Positions 32,889 to 43,621 of a stretch of 62,979 nucleotides of DNA are shown here, in pieces. How positions within the stretch are numbered: the first letter of the stretch is position 1; each line of letters begins with the position of its first letter. The notes below the pieces were generated by a model. It was not told the origin of the DNA. It ran no database searches and saw only the letters and a list, made by a program, of their open reading frames with translations. Both the position numbers and the translations under genes were made by a program. Source of the stretch: Phialocephala subalpina (taxonomy: Eukaryota; Ascomycota; Leotiomycetes; Helotiales; Mollisiaceae); NCBI GenBank assembly GCA_900073065.1, contig FJOG01000067.1, positions 29,103 to 92,081 on the forward strand, read 5' to 3'.

Positions 32889-34414
32889 TCAGACTCGAGC
32901 ACTTTTGAAGATACCAGTGTTGGACAGCTTCTCATTGCCAAAGAAGTCTCGAATGTCTTTTGCAAGTAACTCAGGTGTTTCAGTTGCTGCAAAGTGACCT
33001 CCTGTGTTATGTACGACTCGATATTTGACGTTGCCGAGTCGCTGGGCCCAGTCAAGGGGCTGGGAGCGTTAGAATTATTTTCCACCGTGCTGTAGGAATC
33101 TTTTAAAGAGGGAGAGCTGGTTAAAGTAACGTACAGTACGGTACCAGAGGTCACGAACAAACTCCGAGATTGCAACTGGTTGATTGACGAATGGATAGGT
33201 CCCGAATCCGTACAAGGTCAGACTCCCTTCCTAGTCCCCAAGTCAATAAATGCTTTTCCAATCAAAAAGGCCGATTCTAACCTTAGCAGCTTCCTTGTAA
33301 TATCTGAAACCTCCTAAAGGACCCTGAATCCAGTACATCATCGTCCAAGTAATGATATCCTCGAGACTCCAAAAACTGGGATTGGTAACACTGGAATGCA
33401 TCGCATGATATATCCACATTGCCAACCCAACTGGACTATCTGTCAATCCATGCGCCAATCTCAACGGCGTTGTCTGCTGAACTTGTCCATAAGCCCACCT
33501 TTTAGTGATAAATCCTTGGTAAACCTCTATTGTGGCTCTCTCATCCGGTGTACTATCGTTGTTCTTGTACCGCTCAAGATCCTCGGAATTAGGAGCCACG
33601 ACCCAGAAGTTCGAGTGACAGGAGATGACAGATTCTGGATATAGGTGGGCTTGGTGGCGAAGGATTAACCCTCCTAGATCCCCACCTTGAATCACGTATT
33701 TGGGGTAGTTTAGTTGCTTCATTAGGGAATCGAACGCATGCGCAGCCTCGACGTAACTGAATCCTGGTTTTGTCGGGGCTGGCGAGAATCCGAATCCTGG
33801 AACAGAAGGAGCGACGACGTGGAAGGCTGGATCGGTGTCTTGGGACGGGTTTGTGAGATGTTTGATGATGTTTTTGACTTCTAAGAATGAGCCGGGCCAA
33901 CCGTGGATGAATAGTAATGGAATTGCATCCTGACGAGATGATGTGTGGTGGACGAAATGTAGCTGAATAGCGTCCGTGAACGCTAGGTTTGAAGGTAGGG
34001 ATACTGTCGTCGTAAACTGCTGGAGTCTGGTACAATATATCAGTACAAAACCTGAGCGATTCAAACCAGAGAACTTCAGATTTCCATCTCCTCCCTTTTG
34101 AGGGGTTGAAAGTTTTCGAGCAATTCAATGGACAGGCCCTGTCGGAGTAAACCCATCTGTTAAGAATTGGATACTCACTCATTGTTCAATTTACTCTGAA
34201 CCGAATCCCAATCGTACTCCTTGGCCCAATAATCTTTGACGTCCATCGCTTTGTGCGCCGGGGGCCCGTCTGTGAAGTCCGGCTGTTCAACATCCTCAGG
34301 GAAGCGGGTCAATTCCACCTTTTTCTTCGTGTAATCGATAAAATCGGGATCAACTTAGATTTTGAAAGATTGAGGAGATGTCCCAAAGCTGCACTGGAAA
34401 TTCTGAGACCTCAT
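32889..34414 (-). pseudogene. Epoxide hydrolase (EHN + alpha/beta hydrolase), one nonsense codon near the N terminus
   Basis: Minus strand, four exons in phase: 34414-34179, 34026-33282, 33230-33135 and 33059-32889 (415 codons apart from stop). The epoxide-hydrolase N-terminal region (FIDYTKKKVELTRFPED, MDVKDYWAKEYDWD) precedes the alpha/beta hydrolase core. Visible are the oxyanion motif HGWPG, the nucleophile in GGDLGG, and the catalytic His in NTGGHFAATE. The family is the microsomal/juvenile-hormone-type epoxide hydrolase, which opens epoxides with water. In exon 1 a TAA at 34357-34355 sits between SFKI and VDPDF where a codon such as CAA would be expected, so the copy looks freshly disabled; CAA to TAA is a CpA to TpA change. 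Everything after it is intact, so it could still be made from the internal ATG of MDVKDYW, lacking most of the EHN region. Confidence 0.75.
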
Positions 34415-35586
34415 TGCGAAAGCTTCACGCGGGACGATGGGCGGAGTGGATAAGAGAGACAGGGCGATACGGCTGCAAAACAATATGGAAACAATGTAGG
34501 TAACTGAAAGAAAGGCCAAACAGATGAGTGAGATTGAGCAGCGAGCGTGGGAACCTCCTTATATCATTTGGGCCATGGATTTGCATGCCTCGGTACCTAT
34601 TCGGTCGGCTCACTGATGACTAAACTTTATCTCTCTAGGAAATTACTAAATCCTAGGTTGGAATAATAACTTGGGAGTTTAAACCAATTACGCTCTCCGC
34701 AAGACTCTTAAAGTAACGTCACGGCCGCGTTTTGGTACGGAAGATTATTAATCACTTCTTGGCGCATTACGGACGTATTCTTGGGCGACTCGCTAAAGCT
34801 CTTGAAAGATAACCCTACCCTTAGAAAAAATTCAACCCTGATTCTTAACTTTCTAATAAAGGCCCCGCCCCTCCAAGTAATTTCCAATAACTTTTTTGAG
34901 TTTAATTCCCTATTTAATAATTTTATTACGTTTAATATATAATTATTTAAAAATATTAAAAATTAATATTAATTTAAATTATTTAAAAAATAAATATATA
35001 AATAATATTTAATTAATTTTATTATATATTTTAAATTCGAAAAATTTATTTAATATTTATATTTATAATTATAATTAGAAATATAATTATAATTTCGAAT
35101 ATAAATAAATATAATAAAATATTAAATTAAATATAAAAATTTAATTTTAAGAATTATATTCTTAAAAATAAAATTAAATAATATAATATTTTAATATTAA
35201 AAATAATAATTATATTAAAATATTTAATAGGATTTTATAATTATTACCCCGGGTACGAAGTATTACGTACTTTCTCTAGGACCAATCAAAGCATGAGGAT
35301 TCTATTAGAAGCCCTTGCCTTGCATGTGAGCTAGTATGAGAGCGTTGCTATCATGGTTACTGGTGAGTCACAGGTGAGGGATCACCCCAGCCTCACCCAA
35401 GGCGCCACCCACGGTTCAGCCGGCTCGCGCGAGCTCAGGGCGGCGACGCTCACCCGCTAGATCGGGACAGGAAGCGGGCGGTCGAGCTGCCCCAATTCTT
35501 GCTCCCCCCTCCCACCTCCCAATTACTTATCCCGCCCCCTATCCTGAGTGAAGAACTCACAACTGCCAGGGTCCGGCGCATCAGAA
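34415..35586. other. Intergenic with an AT-rich palindromic tract
   Basis: From about 34860 to 35250 the sequence is almost pure A/T with many short palindromes (for example TTTTAAGAA and its complement around 35145-35170). A sharp return to GC-rich DNA occurs at 35251 (CCCCGGGTACG). No gene seen. Confidence 0.5.
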
Positions 35587-35847
35587 ATGCCCGTCCTCAA
35601 GATCTGGGCTCCAGCCACTCCTGTACCAAAATGGAAGCAAGGCTATTACGATGAAGTTGTTTTGAAAGATGAGATCAGATTGTTGGGTGCGCTGGGCCAA
35701 GAGCAGATTAATCAGGTGGGGTCTGAGACGGCGAAGGGTGAGAGGAAGGTTTTGATTAAGGATGGGGAGGCGGTTCTTGATGTCCCTGAGAAAGCTTTGG
35801 AAGTTTGGAGGAGCTATGAGGAGAGGGGCGAGGAGGAAAGGGAGTGA
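35587..35847 (+). CDS. Small hypothetical protein
   Basis: A frame of 86 residues starting MPVLKIWAPATPVPKWKQGY and ending in a charged tail (RSYEERGEEERE). The open frame extends upstream only to a GTG at 35548, so the ATG at 35587 is chosen. Codon use is normal and the frame is free of RIP-like decay. No domain is recognised. It lies between an AT-rich tract and a convergent minus-strand gene. Confidence 0.4.
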   Translation: MPVLKIWAPATPVPKWKQGYYDEVVLKDEIRLLGALGQEQINQVGSETAKGERKVLIKDGEAVLDVPEKALEVWRSYEERGEEERE

Positions 35848-36035
35848 ATGATTTGCAGTCGGAAAGGGTTGGGCAGGTGTTGGACACCGTTCTCGATTTC
35901 TCCTACACGATCTCGATCTCTAATCAGATCTCCATTCCCGCCTCTATCTCATCGACCTAATACTACCCGTAAACCGAAGGCTATGGCAGAATTCTAACAG
36001 GCGTTATGCCACATCGACTTCCCTTCCTTCGCCTC

Positions 36036-37169
36036 TCAATCAAACTTTATGTGCCTCTTTGTACTTTTCGGCTTGAAGACCTCGTCCTCCCCTTCAACCC
36101 CCCAAACATAAACCTGTCTCCAAGGCTTACTCTGCTCCAACACATATTCTCCCTGCTTCCCCAACATCCTGTCAAGCATCCTTCTCGTCTCCATCATGCT
36201 CCTGAAATAGTCCGTTGTAGAAACGTTGTACTGCGATATATTGAGCGCCTGTTCTCTCTGCCTCACTTTCCTCTTCAACGACTCAATAATGAGTGTAACC
36301 ATTCTCAGCTTCTTGAGTGGCGGAATCACGGTATGTATCGCAAGACCGAGCCCGACTTTCGAGTTAACCTCCAGAGTAAGCGTCTCCAGGTTCGGGGCAT
36401 TCAAAAGAGCTAGTGTGCTGCAAGCTTGAATATTTTCTCTGAGAGAAGTTTAGCATCCATGTATAACGTCAAGATCGTGCCAATTGACTTACGATACAAG
36501 GATCCTAGCATGCCTCAGCAATTCCATCTCCTGCTCCTCCAATCCCTCCCTCGTATTCACCTTACTCTCCAACAACGAGAACTTGAAAACACTCGTCTCG
36601 CACCAAGCTTTCCTCGCCTCAACATACAGTGTACTGTAGTCCTTCATCGCCCACAATAACCTCGGTTTCTTTCCACCATTCGTCCTGAAAACGAGCCTGT
36701 ATACCATATCCCTCAATTCTGGTGGAAGATCGCCGAATCGGAATTGTTTGTTCTTCTTCGCTCTCTCCGCCAGAGATCTCTGCTTGTGGGAATCTCTGCT
36801 CGCATCCTTTGCCTTCTTGGATTGCGCCTTCACGATAGCTGCGTGTTCGGAGAGTCTCCTCAGCTGGTCCGCATATTCGTCATGTGATTCGTCCTTTGAA
36901 GCTGCCTCTGGGTCTGGAACAGGCTTCGAGCTTGGCTTCGCGTCGCAAAGTTCTGTCAAACGGTCGTAGATAGAAGGGATCTCGAATCGTAGGCGCTTCC
37001 CTGCATTCGCGATCGCGAGTCGTTCCTTGGGTAGATGGGAGAGCTGTTTGGGCAATTGGCAGAGGTCCGCCTTCCATTTTTCGTAATCAACGGATGATTT
37101 TGGGTCTGCTTCTTTCGTCCGGCTTCGTCGCACTCGTTTCTTCGACGGAGCTACGATGGCTGGAGACAT
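36036..37169 (-). CDS. F-box-like/2EXR-like hypothetical protein
   Basis: Minus strand, two exons (37169-36493 and 36438-36036) with a 54-bp intron (GTAAGT donor, GCTAAAC branch, CTCAG acceptor); 359 residues. The N terminus is basic (APSKKRVRRSRTKEAD), the middle is charged and coiled-coil-like (ADQLRRLSEHAAIVKAQSKK). It is followed by FGDLPPELRDMVYRLVF, the Leu-Pro-x-Glu-hydrophobic pattern at the start of fungal F-box and 2EXR domains. A C-terminal half with LETLTLEVNS and LKKLRMVTLII matches the beta-rich tail of such proteins. Members may act as substrate adaptors for SCF ubiquitin ligases, but for this type that is unproved. It belongs to a large lineage-expanded fungal class. Confidence 0.75.
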
Positions 37170-37820
37170 AGTGAGCGTTGTTTCTGCGGGGATTGTTGTT
37201 GGATGAGGAGGAGTGTTTGGAAAGAAGAGGTCGTCGTCGTAGAATTTTTTAGTGTGCGGCCATATGACTCAGGGTTCGGGTCCTCGCATGAGGGTCAATT
37301 TTGAAGTTTTAAAAGAGCTTAAAAGCTTAATTAGTATTTTGAACCCGGACTATTATTTATACGGATTAGCGTCATTAGAATTGCGATGTTCTTGGTATTG
37401 ATTGAAGCCAAATATTTTTGAAGTTCCTTAGCTCCAGGTACCTCCCGCTGGCGTACCAAAGAGCACAAAATGTAAGATCTTACCTTGACCTTTTTGGAAC
37501 AATGATATGACAATCGAAGAGCATAACGATGCTCCTCCAAGATGCAGTGGATGAGTTTTAGACACAGCCGTTGGATTCGAAGTTTGTCTATACTATCCTC
37601 TCAAGTCCAAGCTTGTCCAGCCAGTGTTGGGACAACTTGGATGATCATTGGTATTAACTTTCTGGGAATTTGCCCGGAGCACATATATTAGCGAAATCAA
37701 TGAAACATCTTTGATTGGGAAAACAATTACCACAGTGCTCTAAGTTCGAGAAAGGAACCCTGTATTTCGTGAAGTCATTCGTACCGAATTTCGCTTCAAA
37801 CATCAGCATCCCCTTCTCGC
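37170..37820. other. Intergenic, no supported gene
   Basis: 5' flank of the F-box-like gene, then short ORFs without domains (one at 37331-37540, minus). Confidence 0.4.
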
Positions 37821-38329
37821 TCACGACCAGATATCAAAACTTACCACGAGTCCTATGCGACCTAGTGGATACATAATCCCTAGTACCTGAATCTCCAATT
37901 CGTGATCACAACCAACCGAAAAGGAGGCATTCCCACCTCCACGCTCAGCAGGGTTGTGAGCGCAATGAATTTGATCGTAGTTCGGCTCGAGAGCAAACGG
38001 GTCCAGAGAACATGGCGATACTACAGCTTCAGTGGACAAGGTGTAGTTCATGAGAGTGAAGGGCCAGTCGTTGAGGTTTCCCCGGGGGGATATAGGTTGC
38101 CGGGTTAGTCGGGGGGGATGTTGTTGAATGGAGCGAGGGGCAGGGTCCAGTTTGTTGAGGTGGAGTTTGAGATATTGATGGCTATGAGGTGGAAGGCGCC
38201 TGGGAAGGTCCTCTCTAAGGTGTGGCTAGTACTCGTAGTTGGTGTTGTTGGAATGGTATGTCCATCGACGCTTCGATGGAGGAGGTGGAGAGTTTGCAAG
38301 ACAAGACCAATGTGCTTCATTGCAAACAT
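37821..38329 (-). pseudogene. Secreted-type hypothetical protein interrupted in a homopolymer
   Basis: Minus strand. The first frame opens with MFAMKHIGLVLQTLHLLHRS, a plausible signal peptide, and continues with AFHLIAINISNSTSTNWTLP, rich in N-glycosylation sites, to a stop at 38105. A run of seven C residues (minus strand, about 38109-38116) lies just before. One extra base there would open a continuous frame into NLNDWPFTLMNYTLSTEA, VVSPCSLDPFALEPNYDQIH and onward to 37821. The simplest reading is a secreted glycoprotein of about 170 residues with a single indel in the run, either a real mutation or a sequencing error. I do not recognise the family. Confidence 0.35.
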
Positions 38330-39970
38330 TCTGTGTATGGAGAGAAATGTGGTGATGGAACAAGTACTCGGACACGGGTTGGATCTTAAAGACCTCATCA
38401 TAGGTACTTGTGCAATGACATGAAGTGCGCACACATGATAGGAACGTAGCACGCAAGCAAGACAGACAAGTTTCGGTCCCACTAAGTTGCACAAAGACGG
38501 ATGCCGCTTCTCAACTCGTAACTCCAGATTGAGGTCGAGAAAATCTCAATTGTGTCGTATCGAGGTTACCAGCCTACCTCATAGTGTACTGCAAACTCAT
38601 AGAGTCCTCTGCGTTTCGTCGCGTGTCAAAGTCCGGTCCAGCCCTTCACGGATGCCAGCCACACCTTCGCTCTCTCCGCCAGCCCGGGCTCCTCAATCGT
38701 AGCCAAGGAGTTATTTATCGACACTCTTAAGGAGCAGAATTCCCGTATCCTATTCTCTGTCTTGGGGTCGCATTCCAACATGGTGAATACAATACTCCTC
38801 GTATGACCATGATCGAGTATCACACCAAACCCGGCCGGCGCTCCCACGAATTCCTTCAATTCGGTCCTCCTTAGAGACCTTTTAAATCTCTCTTTGGTCC
38901 TCTCAGAGAATCAGACAATTTCTCTTCTTTCTTTAGATAGACTCCTATCCTCCTACCTCCATATTCCAATTCTCGACCCTGTGTCGGAGCCTGCTTCATC
39001 AATATTTGGGGTTACACTGCCGCCGTGACGCGCCACCACTACTGTAACGACTAGTAACCAATAACACGGTTGTATGCGGTGAGATCTTTATATTTAGAAC
39101 ATTTTGCAGCCATCCCTTGGACAAGGATTGTTCGACCTTTGTCCCTGCATCCCTTCCTATGCATTAATATAGGAGGGTGCTCGCTTGCAAGGTTTCTCGT
39201 TAAGTGTGGAGAGGATTTAGTGGGATCAAAAATAAATCTAAAGCTAGCTATTTATACCTTTGCCCTCCAGCAACCCCTCACAACACCCCCACCACTTTGC
39301 TTCAAATATTTCGCACGTACGTAAATAGACTCGCGCCTTCCCTCAATTTTACAGCTTCTAAATTAGAAGCGTATTGTGTGTGCTCCTCTGTTATAACCGT
39401 GGCGGCGCTATCTTGTATTTTGACGTTGTTTTAAGATAGGACTTCGCGCGTGAATGTCTCAGCCGGCGAAAATCATTTTTGTAGAGGCGCCTCAAGTTTG
39501 GGAAGCGATCAGTGTTAAACTTCATTAAGTCAATTTACAACGCTTCGTTTGGGAGTCTAAACATAACTAAATCTTGGAGTCGAAATTGAATTGAATTATA
39601 TTTTCACTTAATATACATTGCTAATTTAATCAGTTCTCTGTATCTATTAAAAGAGTAACGCATCGGCCTTCAATTCTACCCCGCCTCTCGCCCCCGACGC
39701 GATGTCTAACAGCCCCGTCCTTAGTGGACTACTCAAAAGCCTCTCTAGGCTTTTGAGCAGTCAGCCCCCAACCTTGAATGAGAGAAGAATTATTCATGAG
39801 CTGGGCGATAACGGTAGGACAATCTAATGGCGCCTTGGTATATCTCGCAGCTATCGCATTTTCCGCCTCTCCTTTCCTCCTTCTCCATAGCATCAGTCCT
39901 TCTACCACCTCTCTCTTTGCATACTTTTTTCTCCTCTATACAGCAAAACTGCTTCCTCACCTCCCCAAAA
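38330..39970. other. Intergenic, 1.6 kb; one possible exon fragment
   Basis: On the minus strand 38626-38859 has a coding-like frame (VGAPAGFGVILDHGHTRSIV, then ENRIREFCSLRVSINNSL) but no ATG start and no upstream exon, so it may be a gene fragment. The rest shows nothing. Confidence 0.3.
39727..39762. repeat. Near-perfect 36-bp hairpin
   Basis: GACTACTCAAAAGCCT, four-base loop, then AGGCTTTTGAGCAGTC: 15 of 16 stem positions pair. It lies 208 bp upstream of the membrane-protein ATG. Confidence 0.6.
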
Positions 39971-41106
39971 ATGACAACTACACCAACAACCCACCCCCCA
40001 GAAACGAACTTTGGAACTACAACCTCCTGGCTCCCCCTCCTCACACCTTACCCATCCCAACCAGGCTGCTTCTCAACCTTCTACGCCCGATGGGGTTTCA
40101 TCGCATCTGAACACTTCGAAGCCGTAGCCTTCGACCCCGCATACGGCATAAGCGTCGATCCCTCAGCAACATGTCTCCCTGCAGTCGCAACAAGCTGGTG
40201 GGATACTGGTGTCGCGAGCCTCTCGGCAGGGGGGGTTACGACGAGATATAGCATTGGGCCGATTGTGTGTCCGGTGGCGTATACGATCGCGGGAACAAGT
40301 GTGGTGGGGGTGGGGAGTACGCAGGTTGCATGTTGTCCGAGGTGAGCCTTTCCTCTCGAATCTCAAATATTATGCATGATATGATGCATTGAGGAGAGCG
40401 GCTAATTGGTGTGTGTGGTAGCGGATTCGGATTCGCATCAATTATGTCCCCGCCTACTATTGGACAATGCACATCTTCCGTCTCAATCGGCACTGTAGTC
40501 ACATACGTAATGCAGAAAACCCCCGGAAATCCAGACGGCGGGATTACGACAACCTCGACAACTATGGCGGAGGCGTATTACATCGTCGGCGTCCATGTAA
40601 ACGGGGTGAATTTCGCAGCCCTTTCTACCACTACCTCAACTCCTAGTTTGAGTTCGATAATAAGCTCCGCAAGTCTCCTAATACCTCTGATATCCTCCTC
40701 GCCATCTTCCTCTCCCCCTACAACTTCCTTATCAAAAGGGCTTTCAACTGGCGCGAAGGCTGGGATCGGTGTCAGTGCGCTTATTGCTATAGTCATTATC
40801 ATTGCGCTAGTGTTTTGGATTAAGGTGGGCCGCCGGAGGAAAACTCGGAATGTGCGACCGCCTACAAGTCCTATACAATATCAGTATACTGGTCCTGGGG
40901 GAACTAGGGCGAATGAGCAGATACCGGGAATACAGGAGGTGGAGGGGAATACAAGGAGTAGAGAGGAGATTACAGGGACGACGGAATTAGAAGCAAGTCA
41001 AATGGGGTCTGGTGCTTTCCCGTTAAAGATAAGATATAAGAGCTTAAAAGTTAATAAGGTAGCGGTAGAGGCGCCGAACAAGGAGTTGGAAAGTAAAACT
41101 CAATAA
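39971..41106 (+). CDS. Single-pass membrane protein with Cys/Thr-rich ectodomain
   Basis: Two exons (39971-40341 and 40422-41106) joined by an 80-bp intron (AG/GTGAGC donor, GGTAG acceptor); 351 residues. Start chosen at MTTTPTTHPPET; a longer frame from 39827 has no good context. The ectodomain holds paired Cys (QPGCFSTFYARW, ATCLPAVATSWW, QVACCP, GQCTSSV). A Ser/Thr/Pro-rich stalk (SSPSSSPPTTSLSKG) follows. The membrane helix is GIGVSALIAIVIIIALVFWI at about residues 240-260, followed by a KVGRRRK stop-transfer signal and a ~90-residue cytoplasmic tail. This layout is common to fungal wall-stress-sensor-like and SKG6-like proteins, but the ectodomain is not a recognised WSC domain. Likely at the plasma membrane; function unknown. 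The gene abuts the large AT-rich block only about 10 bp after the stop. Confidence 0.7.
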
Positions 41107-43355
41107 ATAAAATAGGAGGATAAAATTAAAATTACGATGATTTAAATTAAATTTATAAGTTTTTAATTCCTTTAAAATATTATAATAATCGATATTATTC
41201 GAGAATAATAAAATACTTAAAAATTCCTTTATATTTTCTTTTAATATATAATCGGATAATCAAATAATAATTTCGTAGAATTATTTTTATAATCTTTTAA
41301 AAAGTTTGATATTTATTAATTTATTTTAAATTTATTTATAAAAAATATTTTTAAGGTTTTTATTCTTTTATTTTAATATATTTTATTTATTTAATCTAAT
41401 TATAATATCCTTTGAATATATTCAAATTATTAAATCCTTTAAATTATTTTAATTAATTCGTAAATATATTAATATTTCTTTAGAAAACTTTCGAAAAGTT
41501 TTTAATAAATAAATAATTTCTTATCCTCGTAAATAAATTTTTTTTTATTTCTTTTATATAATATTTAATATAAGTTTTATATAATTTAACTTTTCATAAA
41601 TAATAAAATTTAATTTTATATATATTAATCAAATTAATAATTCGGAATATTTAATTTATATATAAATTTTTATTAATATTATTATTTTATAAAATGTATT
41701 TTAATTAATATAATTAAGAAAAACTATTAAATTTACAATTACTATTTATAAATACTTTGTATAAAATAATATATTTTAATTTTCTTTTTAAAATAAAAAG
41801 TTTTATAAAATCAAAGAAATTAAAAAGAATAAATTCTTTCGAGAAAATAAAATCAAAAGAATTTCGAAATTTTTTTAATTCCTTTTAATTATTTTAATAA
41901 TTATATTTTAAGTTTTAAAATTTTATTAATTCGATTTTTTTTAATTAAATTCTTTTTTATTTTATTTAATTATATATATATTATAAATTTTATAATAAAA
42001 TATTAATAATAAAACCTTATAATAATAAAACTTTTATAAATAATTTAATTATATTATTTAATATTAAAATATTATTACTTCGTTTTTATTCAAATAAAAT
42101 TTAATATAATTTATATCTCGTAAATATATTTTACTTTTCCTCGTTTTTATATTCTAGTATTTTATTTCGTAAATCTCGTAAAAATACTTTTATAAGGAAT
42201 TATTTTTTCTTTATTTAATAATATACTTTTTAAATTATAAACTCTTAAATTGAATTATATATAAAAATTTAAAATTATAATAATATTAATTAATATTTTC
42301 GAAGTAATTCGTTTAAAGAAACGTTTTATTACCCTAATAAATTTTATTAAAATATCGATTATATTAAATTTTCGATTTTACGAATTTATATTATATTTAT
42401 TCTTTTATAGAATTTTATAATAAGTTTATATATAAAAAGCTTTTAATTAAAAAAATATTTATATAATTAAATTCGAATTAATATATTTTTTAATTTTTAT
42501 AATATTTATAATTAAAATTAAAATTAATATAATTAATTAATTTCTTTAAAATAAATTTTATCGAATAATAAAAACTTGTGACGTGGATAGGGAATAAGGA
42601 CCGCACTAATTAATTGAGCCAAAAGATTTCAATATTCCAAGTAAGTAGAATATTGCTTATTCAACTTTATGCATCCTTTAATGAGCCGCATCACGTGATA
42701 TCTCAACCACGTACTAGCGTACACATCACAAAACTTTATATATTAATCGCAATTTTTAATATAAATATTAAAGAAATTAAAAAGCGAATTAATTCGAATT
42801 TAATTATATAAAAAAATTTTTAATTAAAAGCTTTTTATATATAAATTTATAAAATAAAACGTTTAATATAAAGTTTTAATATTTTATTTTAATTTAAAAT
42901 TATTTAAATTAATTATTTCGATAAAAATTAAATATTAAATTATTTACTTTTATATTTTATAAATAATAAACGGAATTAATTATAAATAATTAATTTAATA
43001 TATATAATATAAAATACGATTTCAAAAAGAAAATTTAAAATTCGATTCCAAACTTTTTTTCGATTTATTTAAACCTTTATATTTTAACCACGTGATTTTT
43101 AACGAGTAGGAGTTTAAAGCCCTTTTTAATTTATATTATATTAGGTAATTATTTTTAGAAACCCTTAGAATTATATAATTATTTAAAGTAAATATATTTT
43201 AAATAATACGAAAATAAAAATTTATTTAAAAAATAATAATAAAATTATTTCGCGTAATAAGAATAAATTAAAATCAAGTAATTAGAAATTTTAATATATA
43301 ATATAAACGCAAATTAAAAAAATACGAATTATATTAATATAAAATAATCGAATAT
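41107..43355. other. AT-rich RIP-mutated DNA left of the retrotransposon
   Basis: No open frames beyond chance. Between about 42570 and 42730 there is an island of near-normal composition (GTGACGTGGATAGGG, TCACGTGATATC) lying between inverted arms. The rest is A/T-rich. Confidence 0.6.
42425..42845. repeat. Inverted-repeat element around a non-RIPed island
   Basis: The left arm (42425-42481, TTTATATATAAAAAGC...AATTCGAATTAA) is matched in reverse complement by the right arm (about 42789-42845). The spacer includes a stretch of normal composition with a TCACGTGA palindrome. This may be a decayed TIR element or a foldback. Confidence 0.5.
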
Positions 43356-43621
43356 TATAATGGGGCGATTTATTCTACTTCAAAAATCCTTATTTATAAT
43401 AGTAATTTCGGAGGTTTGCGCTAATTATATATTTTCTTATATATAAGGAGCTTTTTACTCTCTAAGAAATAATAAGAACTTTTTACTATTCCATTTTATT
43501 GGCCTTATTACGTATAACGAATAATTATAAGAACGAAATTAAATATTTACTAAAATTTATAAATTTATTATAATTATATAAAATTAAATAGTTTTCCTTT
43601 AAAAAAGCTATTACTTTTTTA
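43356..43621 (+). repeat. 5' LTR
   Basis: Direct repeat of 55024-55289 with equal length. Shared segments include TTACTTCAAAAATCCTTATT-like and CCTTATTACGTATAACGAAT. Differences are mostly C/T and G/A, as expected from RIP. The terminal dinucleotides are consistent with TG...CA eroded to TA...TA. Confidence 0.75.
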
